Assembly (NCBI RefSeq): GCF_020166495.1
Contig: NZ_JAINZS010000006.1
Location: 186,001-250,000, forward strand
Length of the DNA: 64,000 nucleotides
Source: Robertkochia aurantiaca
Lineage (GTDB): Bacteria > Bacteroidota > Bacteroidia > Flavobacteriales > Flavobacteriaceae
Direction: 5' to 3'
In this document: positions 8,615 through 18,170 of the stretch, in pieces
How the letters are laid out: each line of letters begins with the position of its first letter
Position numbering within the stretch: the first letter of the stretch is position 1
Position numbers and translations under genes: made by a program
The notes under the pieces: generated by a model
What the model was told of the DNA's origin: nothing
The model's database searches: none
Seen by the model: only the letters and a program-made list of their open reading frames with translations

Positions 8615-9397
8615 ATGTCATCAGATAGTTTAGTCATTATTCCCACCTATAACGAAATTGAAAACGCCGAGGATATTATCCGGGCGGTGTTTAAGTTGAA
8701 GAAAGACTTCCATATTCTTATAGTCGATGACAATTCGCCTGACGGGACCGCCGCTAAGGTCAGAGAACTGCAGGAAGAGTTTGCAGGGCGTCTTCACCTG
8801 GAGGTTCGCATGAAAAAGGAAGGCCTGGGTAAGGCTTATATTCATGGATTCAAATGGGCGCTTGAGCGGGATTATGAATACATCTTTGAGATGGATGCAG
8901 ATTTCTCGCACAACCCCGGAGATCTTCTGAGGCTATACCGGGCGATCATACAGCAGGAAGCGCATGTTGCCGTTGGCTCCAGGTATCTGAAAGGCGTGAT
9001 CAATGTGGTCAACTGGCCTTTAAAAAGGGTTTTGTTATCTTATGGAGCCTCCTTCTATGTGCGAACCCTGACCGGTATGCCTGTTTACGATCCTACAGCC
9101 GGTTTTATTTGTTATCACAGAGATGTGATCGCTTCACTTGATCTTGATAGTATTCAATTCGTTGGGTATGCCTTTCAGATCGAGATGAAGTTCAGGGCCT
9201 ATAAGAAGGGCTTCAAGATAATCGAGATCCCCATCATCTTTAAAGACCGCGAAAAAGGGCGTTCCAAAATGAGTGGGAAGATAATCAACGAGGCCATTTT
9301 CGGAGTGATCTCGATGAAATGGCATAGTATAATCGGTAAAAAATACAGTTGGAATCATGAGCAGCGTGCTGATAAAGAATGCGATCCTCATCAATGA
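8615..9397 (+). CDS. Polyprenol monophosphomannose synthase-like glycosyltransferase (GT2)
   Basis: The protein (260 residues from the ATG) is a single GT2 domain resembling DPM1: VIIPTYNEIENAEDI at the N terminus, the VDDNSPDGT nucleotide-sugar motif, the metal-binding MDADFSHNP, and the C-terminal KDREKGRSKMSGKI typical of DPM synthases. It would transfer mannose (or another hexose) from a nucleotide sugar to polyprenyl phosphate at the cytoplasmic face. There is no C-terminal membrane domain, as in the short DPM1 type. Its end overlaps the pyrC start by 41 nt, pointing to coupled translation. An in-frame GTG at 8594 was not chosen because it lies in the promoter box. Confidence 0.9.
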   Translation: MSSDSLVIIPTYNEIENAEDIIRAVFKLKKDFHILIVDDNSPDGTAAKVRELQEEFAGRLHLEVRMKKEGLGKAYIHGFKWALERDYEYIFEMDADFSHNPGDLLRLYRAIIQQEAHVAVGSRYLKGVINVVNWPLKRVLLSYGASFYVRTLTGMPVYDPTAGFICYHRDVIASLDLDSIQFVGYAFQIEMKFRAYKKGFKIIEIPIIFKDREKGRSKMSGKIINEAIFGVISMKWHSIIGKKYSWNHEQRADKECDPHQ

Positions 9398-10694
9398 GGG
9401 AGAAAAAAAGGAAGCTGACCTTCTCATTAAAGGTGAATATATCGAAAAAATTGGTTTGGGTCTCTCGGCAGAATCTGCCGACCGGGTGATCGATGCAGCG
9501 GGTTCTTACCTGATGCCCGGAATTATCGATGACCAGGTGCATTTCAGGGAACCGGGACTGACCCATAAGGGAAATATAGCCACTGAGAGCCGCGCCGCGG
9601 TGGGTGGAGGGGTAACCTCGTTTATGGAACAACCCAATACCAACCCCCAAACGGTAACCATTGAACGTCTGGAAGAAAAAATGGCCATTGCTGCCCGCAC
9701 TTCCTTTGCCAACTATTCCTTCAAGTTCGGCGGAACGAACGATAATCTGGAAGAGTTAAAGCGCCTTGATCCTAAAGCCTGTTCAGGGGTGAAGCTTTTT
9801 TTGGGGTCTTCAACCGGAAATATGCTGGTCGACGATGAAAAGGTGATAGAAAGTATTTTCAGCAATACCAATATGGTGATTTCGGCTCACTGTGAAGATG
9901 AAGAAACCATCAGGAAGAATCTGGAATATTATAAGGAGAAATATGGAGATGACATCCCGATCGGGCTCCACCCGGTTATAAGAAGTCATGAGGCTTGTTA
10001 CCTTTCTTCTTCAAGAGCCATTGCCCTGGCAAAAAAGACCGGAGCGAGATTACATGTATTCCATCTTTCCACGGCTGTGGAGACCGGTCTTTTTGACAAC
10101 AGTATTCCACTGAAAGATAAAAAGATCACAGCCGAAGTATGCACCCATCATTTATGGTTCAATGACCAGGATTACGCTGATAAAGGCACCCTTATTAAAT
10201 GGAACCCGGCAGTCAAGGGGGAAAAAGACCGCCTGGCCTTGTGGGCGGCTCTGTTAGATGACCGTATCGATGTGCTGGCGACCGATCACGCGCCCCATAC
10301 CCTGGAAGAAAAACAGAATCCCTATACCAAGGCTCCTTCAGGCGGACCCCTCGTTCAGCATACGCTCAATGCGATGATTCAGAAGCATAAGGAAGGAGTG
10401 ATCTCAATGGAGAAACTGGTTGAAAAAATGTGTCATAGCCCGGCTATCTTATTCGATGTTGAAAAGAGAGGGTATTTGCGGGAAGGGTATTTTGCCGACC
10501 TGGTGCTGGTAGATCCGAACAAAAGCTATACGGTTAGCAAAGATAATATCGCCTATAAATGCGGATGGTCACCTTTTGAAGGGGTCACCTTCGACTCTGT
10601 GGTTACACATACTTTTGTGAACGGACACCTGGCCTATGAAAACGGAAAATTCTCTGAAGAGCAGCATGGTAAACGACTAACCTTTGAACGTTAA
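9357..10694 (+). CDS. pyrC: Dihydroorotase
   Basis: The 445-residue amidohydrolase matches the Bacteroidota dihydroorotase type, which cyclises carbamoyl aspartate in pyrimidine synthesis. Visible are PGIIDDQVHFREPGLTHKG, GVKLFLGSSTGN with the likely carbamylated lysine, SAHCEDEE, HVFHLST and ATDHAPHTL. The usual first HxH histidine is Gln (DQVHF), as I recall for the Porphyromonas type of the enzyme, so it is not a defect of this copy. The gene overlaps the preceding GT2 gene and is followed within 4 bp by a DUF4296 lipoprotein gene, forming one operon. Confidence 0.94.
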   Translation: MSSVLIKNAILINEGEKKEADLLIKGEYIEKIGLGLSAESADRVIDAAGSYLMPGIIDDQVHFREPGLTHKGNIATESRAAVGGGVTSFMEQPNTNPQTVTIERLEEKMAIAARTSFANYSFKFGGTNDNLEELKRLDPKACSGVKLFLGSSTGNMLVDDEKVIESIFSNTNMVISAHCEDEETIRKNLEYYKEKYGDDIPIGLHPVIRSHEACYLSSSRAIALAKKTGARLHVFHLSTAVETGLFDNSIPLKDKKITAEVCTHHLWFNDQDYADKGTLIKWNPAVKGEKDRLALWAALLDDRIDVLATDHAPHTLEEKQNPYTKAPSGGPLVQHTLNAMIQKHKEGVISMEKLVEKMCHSPAILFDVEKRGYLREGYFADLVLVDPNKSYTVSKDNIAYKCGWSPFEGVTFDSVVTHTFVNGHLAYENGKFSEEQHGKRLTFER

Positions 10695-10698
10695 GCTG

Positions 10699-11112
10699 AT
10701 GAAACGATCGATCCTTTTAGGTCTGACGCTGATATTCGCCGCCTGTTCAGAACCTTTGGTGGAGAAACCGGAAAACCTGATTCCCCCCGATAAAATGACC
10801 GACATCCTGTACGACGTAGCCATACTCGATGCAGCAAAGGGTACAGGGCTTACCACTCTGGAAGAAAACAATATTGTACCTGATACCTATATCTATACGA
10901 AATACGATATAGACAGTCTGCAGTTTTCCAACAGCAGTGTTTATTACGCTTCGGTAAAACCTACCTTGTACGCCGGGATGTTCGAATCGGTCGAAAAACG
11001 GCTGGTTACTCTCAAAGACAGTATCGACCAGGCATCGGTGCAAAAAAGAGAAGAGAATCTTAAAAAGCGGGAAGAAGTGGATTTGCCCGAAATAAAAGAT
11101 TCTTTACAATAA
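10699..11112 (+). CDS. DUF4296 lipoprotein
   Basis: From the ATG at 10699 the protein has 137 residues, with a signal peptide and lipobox (LIFAAC, Cys16), then a compact domain with PDKMTDILYDVAILDAAKG typical of DUF4296, a Bacteroidota family of unknown function. An earlier TTG at 10684 was rejected because it overlaps pyrC and adds nothing to the signal peptide. The dihydroorotase - DUF4296 order is common in Flavobacteria. The protein is probably anchored in the periplasmic or outer membrane leaflet. Confidence 0.88.
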   Translation: MKRSILLGLTLIFAACSEPLVEKPENLIPPDKMTDILYDVAILDAAKGTGLTTLEENNIVPDTYIYTKYDIDSLQFSNSSVYYASVKPTLYAGMFESVEKRLVTLKDSIDQASVQKREENLKKREEVDLPEIKDSLQ

Positions 11113-11113
11113 G

Positions 11114-12106
11114 CTAAGAATGGCCTGCGATACGACGCAGGGTAAATGACAGGGGATTAAAAACGATCCCCGTCGCTTTTTTGAGTTTGAGGGAATCGTA
11201 GGCACTGGTAGTACTGAGGGCTTTAGCAGTATTACTGCTTATTTTGCGTTTGGTTCCGGTGAGTTTACTTCGCAGCCAGTCCAGTCGCCACATTATTGAT
11301 AACAGCCAGTCTGGCAAAGGTTTTTCAGGGGCAGGTTTCTCATATATTTCGGCTGCAAGGCTGAGGAATTCTTCGTAAGTACGGTTTTCACCAACAGCGA
11401 TAAAGCGTTCATTTTTGATCTCAGATTCGGTACAGTTCACCATAGCCCAGACCACATCTTTCACATCGACAAAGCCGGTGCCTCCTTTTGGATAGTACCG
11501 AATTCTTTTGTGTATTACATTTAAAATTCTATCAGTGCTGCTGTGTTTTCTGAAACTTTCTCCCAATACCACCCCGGGATTGATGATCACTGCGGGCAGA
11601 CCTTCCTGGGTACCGCGCCACACTTCCATTTCGGCGCCGTATTTTGTAATGGCATAGACGTTGTTTTCCTCCTCGGAGTTCCAATGCGATGACTCATCGA
11701 TAAAATCGCGGTTGGCAAGCTTGCCGAGGGTGGCGATCGAACTTACAAAACAGAGTTTCTTCACCCCGGCATCGAGGCAGCAATTCACAATATTCGCAGT
11801 ACCTTCGATATTGATCTTCCTAAGGGTATGATAGTCACCGGGATCAAAAGAAACAAGTGCGGCGCAATGGTAGCAATGGGTGACTCCCTGCAAGGCTTCC
11901 TGGAGGGTGATAATATCATTGAGATCAGCCCTGAACCATTCTACTTGTTGCAGGCTGGCTGTCTTTCCTTCTTTTTCGAACAAACGTTCTGTGTAGCTGA
12001 TATGTTCGCTGTTGCGGTAGATCGCCCTGACAGGGATCGATTTCTCTGTAAGTTCCAACAGCAGATGCGAGCCAATAAGCCCGGTTCCTCCGGTCACTAG
12101 AATCAT
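11114..12106 (-). CDS. NAD-dependent epimerase/dehydratase (extended SDR) family protein
   Basis: From the ATG at 12106 (330 residues) the protein opens directly with the Rossmann motif MILVTGGTGLIGSHLL, as is normal for this family, and carries the catalytic YAITK (YxxxK) motif at about residue 160. Extended SDRs act on nucleotide sugars or, as in dihydroflavonol reductase-like members, on small carbonyls; the substrate here is not predictable. A longer frame to 12223 was rejected because it would overlap the tyrS promoter and start codon. The 3' end lies 1 bp from the DUF4296 gene in convergent orientation. Confidence 0.88.
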   Translation of the reverse strand: MILVTGGTGLIGSHLLLELTEKSIPVRAIYRNSEHISYTERLFEKEGKTASLQQVEWFRADLNDIITLQEALQGVTHCYHCAALVSFDPGDYHTLRKINIEGTANIVNCCLDAGVKKLCFVSSIATLGKLANRDFIDESSHWNSEEENNVYAITKYGAEMEVWRGTQEGLPAVIINPGVVLGESFRKHSSTDRILNVIHKRIRYYPKGGTGFVDVKDVVWAMVNCTESEIKNERFIAVGENRTYEEFLSLAAEIYEKPAPEKPLPDWLLSIMWRLDWLRSKLTGTKRKISSNTAKALSTTSAYDSLKLKKATGIVFNPLSFTLRRIAGHS

Positions 12107-12186
12107 AGGAGCGAAAATACGAATATTTGTACGCATACCCAGCTCTAAAGGGAAGAAGTGAAACTTCTTCAATTGAGCAATTGTTT

Positions 12187-12194
12187 TATCTTTG
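12187..12194 (+). promoter_or_regulatory. -7 promoter box of tyrS
   Basis: TATCTTTG matches TAnnTTTG and lies 27 nt before the tyrS ATG. It supports starting TyrRS at 12222 and not at the in-frame ATG of 12192, which lies within the box. Confidence 0.6.
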
Positions 12195-12221
12195 CCCAAA
12201 TTCAAAAAATCGATCGTATTC

Positions 12222-13538
12222 ATGGCAGAAAATCTAGTAGAAGAATTGCGTTGGAGGGGACTGATTCACGATATCATGCCCGGAACTGAAGAATTGTTGA
12301 AATCGGAAGCAACGACCGCCTATATCGGTTTTGACCCCACCTCAGATTCTCTGCACATAGGGAGCCTGGTTCCAATTATTTTACTGGTGCACCTGAGAAA
12401 ATTCGGCCATAAGCCTATCGCCCTGGTTGGTGGCGCTACCGGAATGATCGGAGATCCAACCGGCAAATCTGATGAACGTCAGCTGCTGGATGAAGCGACC
12501 CTTGCCAACAATGTAGAAGGTATTAAGGGCGTGCTTTCGCGCTACCTCGATTTTCAGGCTGAAGACGCCCAGGCGCCTGTGCTGGTGAATAACTATGACT
12601 GGATGAAGGAGTTCAGTTTCATAGACTTTGTGAGAGATGTAGGAAAGCGCATCACCGTAAACTACATGATGGCCAAAGATTCAGTCAAAAAACGTCTTAG
12701 TGCCGATTCCGGGGTGGGCATGTCGTTCACAGAATTCACCTATCAGTTGATTCAGGGGTACGATTTCTACCACCTGTACAAGGAATATGATTGTAAGCTC
12801 CAGATGGGAGGAAGCGATCAGTGGGGCAATATCACCACCGGGACCGAACTGATAAGAAGGATGACGGCTGCGGAAGAAGGAGAAGAGTCTGCCAAGGCTT
12901 TTGCCATGACCTGTCCGCTGATCACCAAGGCAGACGGATCGAAGTTCGGGAAGTCTGAGGGAGGTAACGTCTGGCTGGATTCCGAAAAGACCTCTCCCTA
13001 CAAATTCTACCAGTTCTGGTTGAATACTTCTGATGAAGATGCAGAGAAGTACATTAAAATATTCACCTTTCTCGATCAGAAAACCGTTGAATCGCTTATT
13101 GAAGCTCACAGGGCAGAGCCGCACCTGAGACAATTACAACGCAGACTGGCCGAAGAGGTGACCACCTTCGTGCATTCGGAAGCCGATCTTGAGAATGCTG
13201 TCAAAGCCTCAAATATTCTTTTCGGAAAATCGACCTCCGAAGAATTAAAGACTCTGGATGAAAAGACCTTCCTCGATGTTTTTGAAGGAGTACCGCAAGC
13301 CGATATTGACCGTTCAGAGCTGGAAGAGGGGATCGATATGATCGCCGCTCTTGCGGTTAAAAGCGATTTTCTGAAATCGAATGGTGAGGCGCGAAGAGCT
13401 TTGAAAGAGAACTCTATTTCGGTCAATAAGGAAAAGGTGAAGGAAGATAAGATGCTTACGCCAACCGACCTGATCAACGATAAATTCATACTGCTGCAAC
13501 GCGGGAAGAAGAACTATTTTGTACTTAGAACAGTTTAA
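12222..13538 (+). CDS. tyrS: Tyrosine--tRNA ligase
   Basis: The 438-residue protein charges tRNA-Tyr. It has the class I signature HIGS (45-48, within SLHIGSLVP), the tyrosine and tRNA binding stretch [20 protein letters not shown], a KMSKS-like KFGKS, and a C-terminal S4 RNA-binding domain ([20 protein letters not shown]). The length is normal for bacterial TyrRS. The start at 12222 is supported by the promoter box at 12187-12194; an in-frame ATG 30 nt earlier was rejected. Confidence 0.97.
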   Translation: MAENLVEELRWRGLIHDIMPGTEELLKSEATTAYIGFDPTSDSLHIGSLVPIILLVHLRKFGHKPIALVGGATGMIGDPTGKSDERQLLDEATLANNVEGIKGVLSRYLDFQAEDAQAPVLVNNYDWMKEFSFIDFVRDVGKRITVNYMMAKDSVKKRLSADSGVGMSFTEFTYQLIQGYDFYHLYKEYDCKLQMGGSDQWGNITTGTELIRRMTAAEEGEESAKAFAMTCPLITKADGSKFGKSEGGNVWLDSEKTSPYKFYQFWLNTSDEDAEKYIKIFTFLDQKTVESLIEAHRAEPHLRQLQRRLAEEVTTFVHSEADLENAVKASNILFGKSTSEELKTLDEKTFLDVFEGVPQADIDRSELEEGIDMIAALAVKSDFLKSNGEARRALKENSISVNKEKVKEDKMLTPTDLINDKFILLQRGKKNYFVLRTV

Positions 13539-13567
13539 TGTTGCTGAGTGAGGTAGTAGGGTAGATA

Positions 13568-13605
13568 CGTCTTTGCGAGCCCCGGACTTCCGGGGCGAAG
13601 CAATC
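13568..13605. repeat. Dispersed GTCTTTGCGAG...CGAAGCAATC hairpin element
   Basis: This copy has the flanks CGTCTTTGCGAG and CGAAGCAATCTTTTT that recur at 43950, 44123, 47753, 48031, 48296 and 48534. Its centre differs: GCCCCGG (13579-13585) pairs with CCGGGGC (13590-13596). With the following T run it could also act as the tyrS terminator. No coding sequence is seen in 13539-13790. Confidence 0.7.
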
Positions 13606-13753
13606 TTTTTGAAGAATAACGATACTCCGCTCCTGCAGAGCTTTTGCTCCGTGGTAAGCTAAGCACAAAAGAGTTGTTCTAATCCAATTAAGCTTTCCTT
13701 ACCGGTCGGAAGACAGGTTCCGGTATCCTATTCCTCATGGTATGCTGAGGCTG

Positions 13754-13770
13754 CGAAGTCGGAGACTTCG
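13754..13770. repeat. Short hairpin next to the MutS-like gene
   Basis: CGAAGTC and GACTTCG (7-bp arms, GGA loop) lie within a GC-rich mosaic of small palindromes that fills 13611-13790 and stops about 20 bp from the stop codon of the MutS-like gene. It looks like a REP-type element, although only one copy of this form is in the window. Confidence 0.45.
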
Positions 13771-13790
13771 TTGAGCGAAAAGACGAATGA

Positions 13791-15557
13791 TCAAACGATA
13801 CCCATCTTACTGAGCAGAAAAGAGGCATTCATGTTGGTACAGATGCCTTTTCGCAATTTATAATCAAAAGACAGCTCGTCGTTCTTGATAGTGGCATCAA
13901 AGAAATAATTCTTTACTTCTTCCCGGTCTTTTTCGATCTCGCACAGGCTCAGATCATGAGTGGCGATGATACCTGTTGAATGCGTATCGGAAAGATACTC
14001 GACGAACTTGCGGGAGCCGATCGCCTTGTCCTTACTGTTGGTACCCTTCAGGATTTCATCGAGTATTACGAAATAATCCTGATCCTTCAGTTTTTCACGT
14101 ATGCGTTTCAGGCGTTTGAGCTCGGCAAAGAAATAGGAGGCTTCGTCGCTGAGCGAATCACTGGTGCGCATACTTGTGATCAGTCTGATCGGATTATAGC
14201 TGAAGGAGCTGGCAAATACCGGCAGGCCTGTGTTAGCCATCACAATGGAAAGGGAGACGGTTCGCAGAAAGGTGCTTTTACCGGCCATATTGGCTCCTGT
14301 GATCACAAAGAATTCCCCGCGTTGAATCTCAATATCGTTCATTATCATTTTAGCTTCTGCTATCAGGGGATGTCCTAAAGTCGATGCACTTAATGTTATG
14401 GGTTCTCCGGTCAGTTCCGGAAAATGATAATGCTGATGGTTAAAAGCAAAGTTTCCAAAGCTGGAGTAGGTGTCGAACTCAGATACAGCTTCGAACCAGT
14501 TCAGTATCTCTTTCTGATGTTGCGATAGCCAGGACTCTATCCGGTAACCATTATAAAGGTCCATCTGGAAAAAAGCATTCCCAATGATTCCTACCAGCAG
14601 GTTGTTTCGCTGGTCAAGTGCATCAATGTATCGGGAGAGCTTTTTTAATAATATCCCGGCAGGATCACTTGCGTTCAGTTTTGCCTTCATTACAGTTAGT
14701 TTCTCAGCTTGGAAGCCGGTTTCTTCTATAAGGTTCAGCAGTTTGTAATACTGTGCAAAAATCTCCTGAGCAGCCGATACACGAAGGGATAAGGCAGTAA
14801 TACGTCTGAAAAAGCTTCCTGAGATGAGGATACCAAAAATGAACCAGTAAACGACATAACTAGCAGGAAGAACGCTTGATATGGCGAGACTCAGCATCAC
14901 GATACTTGCGATCGAGAATACCAGGGGAAGCCATTTGAGATTACCGGGCAGGGAAGGACTAAAACTTTTGATGCGCTCCAGAACTGCTTTCAGTTGCTCC
15001 TTGTTTTCCACCATCAGAGCAGTGGCCTGGAACTCTTGTCTCCAGTCTGATTTTTCTGAAAGTTCTTTTATGGCCTCCTGTCGATCAGCGATACCTGAGG
15101 GGTCATTCTTCAGTAAAAGTTCAGCCAGCCCTGATCTGCCGCTCAGGGTTGCGGTACGATTGAGATATTGAAAGAAGGAGGCTTTTCCGAAAAGATCGAT
15201 ATCATGACTGAAGTCATGAGAGGGGTCAATAAATTCCTCCCCGGCATCCAGATGGTGAAAGTTTTTCTGTAACACCTGCAGCTCGGTTTCATTGATGCGG
15301 ATGAGATGGTCGGTTTTGTCTCTCTCGTATTTCTGGGATTGGTAGCGCTTGACAAGGTACAGAAATATGCCTAAGCCGACAACGGCTCCCGGGATCCAGA
15401 AAGCCGGTAGGTCAAAGAAATAATAAACAAAAATGGCAGTGCCTGCAAAAACGAACAGTCGGAGAACACTGGTATATCGCAATGCTCTTCCGACTGTTTG
15501 TCTTTGTTTTTTGTAATGTTCCAGGCGTTGCTGGTAATATTCAGCGGGTATTTGCAT
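13791..15557 (-). CDS. Membrane-anchored MutS-like ATPase
   Basis: The 588-residue protein ends with a MutS-type ABC ATPase domain: Walker A TGANMAGKSTFLR, a SMRTSDSLSDEASYF stretch, and Walker B YFVILDEILKGTNS. It lacks the N-terminal mismatch-recognition domain of MutS1. In its place are two hydrophobic segments near residues 29-70 and two more near 205-250, so the protein is probably membrane-bound. Such MutS-like proteins are common in Bacteroidota and have no settled role; a classical mismatch repair function is unlikely. Its 3' end borders a mosaic of small palindromes. Confidence 0.85.
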   Translation of the reverse strand: MQIPAEYYQQRLEHYKKQRQTVGRALRYTSVLRLFVFAGTAIFVYYFFDLPAFWIPGAVVGLGIFLYLVKRYQSQKYERDKTDHLIRINETELQVLQKNFHHLDAGEEFIDPSHDFSHDIDLFGKASFFQYLNRTATLSGRSGLAELLLKNDPSGIADRQEAIKELSEKSDWRQEFQATALMVENKEQLKAVLERIKSFSPSLPGNLKWLPLVFSIASIVMLSLAISSVLPASYVVYWFIFGILISGSFFRRITALSLRVSAAQEIFAQYYKLLNLIEETGFQAEKLTVMKAKLNASDPAGILLKKLSRYIDALDQRNNLLVGIIGNAFFQMDLYNGYRIESWLSQHQKEILNWFEAVSEFDTYSSFGNFAFNHQHYHFPELTGEPITLSASTLGHPLIAEAKMIMNDIEIQRGEFFVITGANMAGKSTFLRTVSLSIVMANTGLPVFASSFSYNPIRLITSMRTSDSLSDEASYFFAELKRLKRIREKLKDQDYFVILDEILKGTNSKDKAIGSRKFVEYLSDTHSTGIIATHDLSLCEIEKDREEVKNYFFDATIKNDELSFDYKLRKGICTNMNASFLLSKMGIV

Positions 15558-15623
15558 TCAGCTTTGGCTTTTTAAGGCCTTAAAGCTAAATAATTTTCAG
15601 AATGTCACACCGCCAAATGCAGC

Positions 15624-15818
15624 TTATTCTTCCTGGTTTCTCAGGTATTCAGCACGGTAAGCCGCTTTTTGACGAGTTTGTCTTTTTTCTTCAGACGGCT
15701 TGGTGTATTGCTGACGCTCTCGCAGCTGCTGCAATACCTTGGTGCGCTTATATTTTCTTTTAAATCTTTTTAAGGCTCTTTCTATGCTTTCGCCTTCTTT
15801 TACAACGGTTTTTAACAT
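15624..15818 (-). CDS. rpsU: Small ribosomal subunit protein bS21
   Basis: The 64-residue basic protein beginning MLKTVVKEGESIERALKRF is S21, which sits near the 3' end of 16S rRNA in the 30S subunit. The start is placed at 15818 because this gives the usual Bacteroidota length and N terminus; a longer open frame to 15884 adds 22 hydrophobic residues not found in S21. It stands alone between the MutS-like gene (66 bp downstream) and a secreted-protein gene. Confidence 0.93.
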   Translation of the reverse strand: MLKTVVKEGESIERALKRFKRKYKRTKVLQQLRERQQYTKPSEEKRQTRQKAAYRAEYLRNQEE

Positions 15819-15934
15819 ATACGGATATTTCTGTTTAAGCACATTATAAAAAAATATCTGAATTAAACTGTTAAAAACAAGCAAATTTTGATTTTGAAAC
15901 TCGTAAACGAAGTCTTTACAGCCTGGTTTTCTCG

Positions 15935-16777
15935 CTATTTTCCTTCTTCAGTGGTAGATTGTAAAGGTTTTGATAGTTCATGTAAATATGAATAGAGATA
16001 GTCTTTATGTACTCCTGTGAAGTATTTTCTTCCCTTTTGATTCCAGGCTCTTCTTTCAGCTTCATCAGGCATAGCTTCCTCAAAAAGTTTTTCCTGATTT
16101 TCGGTAGCTTTATCCAGGTCAGCCATGGAAGCATATAGCCAGGCGTCTACCATTTCCCTTCGGTCGGCACCCCATGCATGCATGTGTGGGTAATAAGCCT
16201 TGACATAGTCGTTCTTTTTAACGAGGTTTTCGGTAAACCAATTGTGCATTTCCATGAATTCCTTTTGACTGCCATCCTCAGGGTAGGCCATATGATTAAC
16301 GCGTACATACAAGACCATATCTTCTGTAGGGGCTGCACTCAGGAATTTGGCACCCGGCAGCATGGCATAGATCTCATCTGAATGAAAATCGTCATAATTG
16401 GAATTCAGCTCTTGCATAAAGGCTTTCCGTGAAGCTTCATCAGGCCAGGCCGTTTGTACAAGTTCATTGTTTTTCTTTTGGGCCAGGTCAATATCATTCC
16501 AATTATCGTACATGGTCACAAATACCAGTTCACGACTGTCGGGAGTGTAAAGATGCTGATAGACGGCCGTAGCTTTGATCAGATCATTTTTATTGATCAC
16601 CTTATCGCGGTATTCTTTTTCCATCTCCATCCACTTGTCCATGCTAAAGTCTTCCTTATCCATGTTCCAATGCATGGTGGTAACCGTGATATACGGTTGA
16701 TCCTGGGCCTTAATAAGGCCGGTGGCAGTGAACAGTAAGAACGCTGTAAGAGCTGCCAGATACCTGTTTGTTTTCAT
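15935..16777 (-). CDS. Secreted protein with two tandem homologous domains, function unknown
   Basis: The 280-residue protein has a signal peptide (cleavage likely after IKA, near residue 24). The mature part is an internal duplication: residues about 28-140 and 150-262 share the same order of features. Each begins with a beta-strand-like segment (ITVTTMHW / LYVRVNHM), then a W/M-rich helix, then KNDL/KNDY, then a strand with Y-D-N-W or Y-A-S-M, and an MPDEAERRAW / WPDEASRKAF helix. This resembles two dimeric alpha/beta-barrel-like units, but I do not recognise a named family. It has its own space upstream (134 bp) from the hydroxyproline operon on the same strand. Confidence 0.7.
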   Translation of the reverse strand: MKTNRYLAALTAFLLFTATGLIKAQDQPYITVTTMHWNMDKEDFSMDKWMEMEKEYRDKVINKNDLIKATAVYQHLYTPDSRELVFVTMYDNWNDIDLAQKKNNELVQTAWPDEASRKAFMQELNSNYDDFHSDEIYAMLPGAKFLSAAPTEDMVLYVRVNHMAYPEDGSQKEFMEMHNWFTENLVKKNDYVKAYYPHMHAWGADRREMVDAWLYASMADLDKATENQEKLFEEAMPDEAERRAWNQKGRKYFTGVHKDYLYSYLHELSKPLQSTTEEGK

Positions 16778-16911
16778 CTTTCTGAAATTATGGTTTGTTA
16801 AAACGATTAAGTTTCAGGAAGAATCGAGGGGTTCTGTTACAATTCAGAGAAGAAATTAATGCTTAAGGAATTCTTAAAATTACGAAATTAACAGTTATAA
16901 AAGACTCTAAA

Positions 16912-18168
16912 TCAATAAAATGACCTTTCTGGGTGTAAGGCTTCCATGAAAAGAGGTGTTTCTTTATTATCGATGATCTCGCTTACCAGTTTCCCGGTGG
17001 CAGGCCCCAAACTCCAACCCATCATGGCATGTCCTGCAGCGACTACCAGGTTATTAATCTTACCGGGCCTCCCGACATAGGGGAGTCCGTCAGGGGTTAC
17101 AGGTCGCAGTCCGCATTCAGCTTTATTCATGGCTTCCTGACTGATCTGTAATTCGGGATAATACCGTTTGATGGCATCGGCAATGGCTTTCACCCGCTCT
17201 TTTCGTATGTAATGATTGATTCCTGAGAATTCCATGGTTCCTGCCAGGCGGGTAAATCCTTTCATGGGTGTCAGCGCCACTTTTGATTCCATCAGAACGG
17301 CAGGATAATGAATAGAATCGATACCGGGTTCATTGATACGATAACCTTTTCCGGCCTGTACGAGCAGCTTGACGCCGGTTAGCGAAGCCAACTCCTGTGT
17401 CCATGCACCGGAGGCCAGCACGAATTCATCAGCCTCAAAGCGTAAATTGTTTGCGGTGGAGACCGCGGTAATGTTCTTTCCCGACCGTTCCATCCCGGTG
17501 ACGGTCTCGTTTTTTACCAGGTTTACGCCCTTTTCTTCGAGATAGCTCGCCAGTTTTCCCATGATCTCACCCGGGGTGGTATGGGCGTCACATTCGTAAT
17601 GTATCGCACCTTTTACATTCATCTCGGTGTCGGGTTCCAGGGCCTGGGTCTGCTCTTTGTCAAGAAGCCTGACTTCCAGTCCTTCATGGGCAGCTCTTTC
17701 AGCGACTTGTTTTTCTTTGTCACCAACTTCGTCAGATTGATAGAGCATCAACAGTCCTTTGCGTTCCCACTGAAAATCTCCCAGTTCTCCCGAGCTGTGC
17801 CATTGATCGTAGATCTCCTTGCTGAGAAGATTAAAATCTTTGATAACAGGGATAGAGCGTTCTACTTTATGCGGAGTTGATGATTTGTAAAAGGCCCAGG
17901 ACCATTTGATGAATTCAGGGTCCAGGCGGGGTTTCATGTAAAACGGACTCGAAGAATTAAACATCCATTTCAATCCCTTGGTGATCATGCCCGGCGCAGC
18001 CAGGGAAATGATATGACTGGGAGTGATATACCCGGCGTTCACGAATGAAGCCCCCTGGTTTATCTCGCCTTTATCGATCACGGTCACCTGGTGTCCTTCG
18101 CGATTCAAAAAGTAGGCTGTAGAGAGGCCGACAATTCCGCCTCCGATAATGACAATTTTCTTTTGCAT
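16912..18168 (-). CDS. FAD-dependent D-amino-acid dehydrogenase, probable D-hydroxyproline dehydrogenase
   Basis: The 418-residue DadA-like protein starts with a dinucleotide-binding motif (IIGGGIVGLSTAYFLNREG) and ends with the FAD-family motif VVAAGHAMMGWSLGPATGK. DadA-type enzymes oxidise D-amino acids with electron transfer to the respiratory chain. As the last gene of an operon with 4-hydroxyproline epimerase (2 bp gap), semialdehyde dehydrogenase and a DapA-like deaminase, it most likely oxidises cis-4-hydroxy-D-proline to pyrroline-4-hydroxy-2-carboxylate. The family is clear; the substrate is inferred from context. Confidence 0.88.
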   Translation of the reverse strand: MQKKIVIIGGGIVGLSTAYFLNREGHQVTVIDKGEINQGASFVNAGYITPSHIISLAAPGMITKGLKWMFNSSSPFYMKPRLDPEFIKWSWAFYKSSTPHKVERSIPVIKDFNLLSKEIYDQWHSSGELGDFQWERKGLLMLYQSDEVGDKEKQVAERAAHEGLEVRLLDKEQTQALEPDTEMNVKGAIHYECDAHTTPGEIMGKLASYLEEKGVNLVKNETVTGMERSGKNITAVSTANNLRFEADEFVLASGAWTQELASLTGVKLLVQAGKGYRINEPGIDSIHYPAVLMESKVALTPMKGFTRLAGTMEFSGINHYIRKERVKAIADAIKRYYPELQISQEAMNKAECGLRPVTPDGLPYVGRPGKINNLVVAAGHAMMGWSLGPATGKLVSEIIDNKETPLFMEALHPERSFY

Positions 18169-18170
18169 GG

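Noticed and set aside
9357-10694. Inactive dihydroorotase because HxH reads QxH
   Set aside because: The same Gln form is remembered from the Porphyromonas-type enzyme; all other metal-site motifs are present.
12107-12223. Longer N terminus of the epimerase
   Set aside because: It overlaps the tyrS promoter and start, and the Rossmann motif begins right at the chosen ATG.
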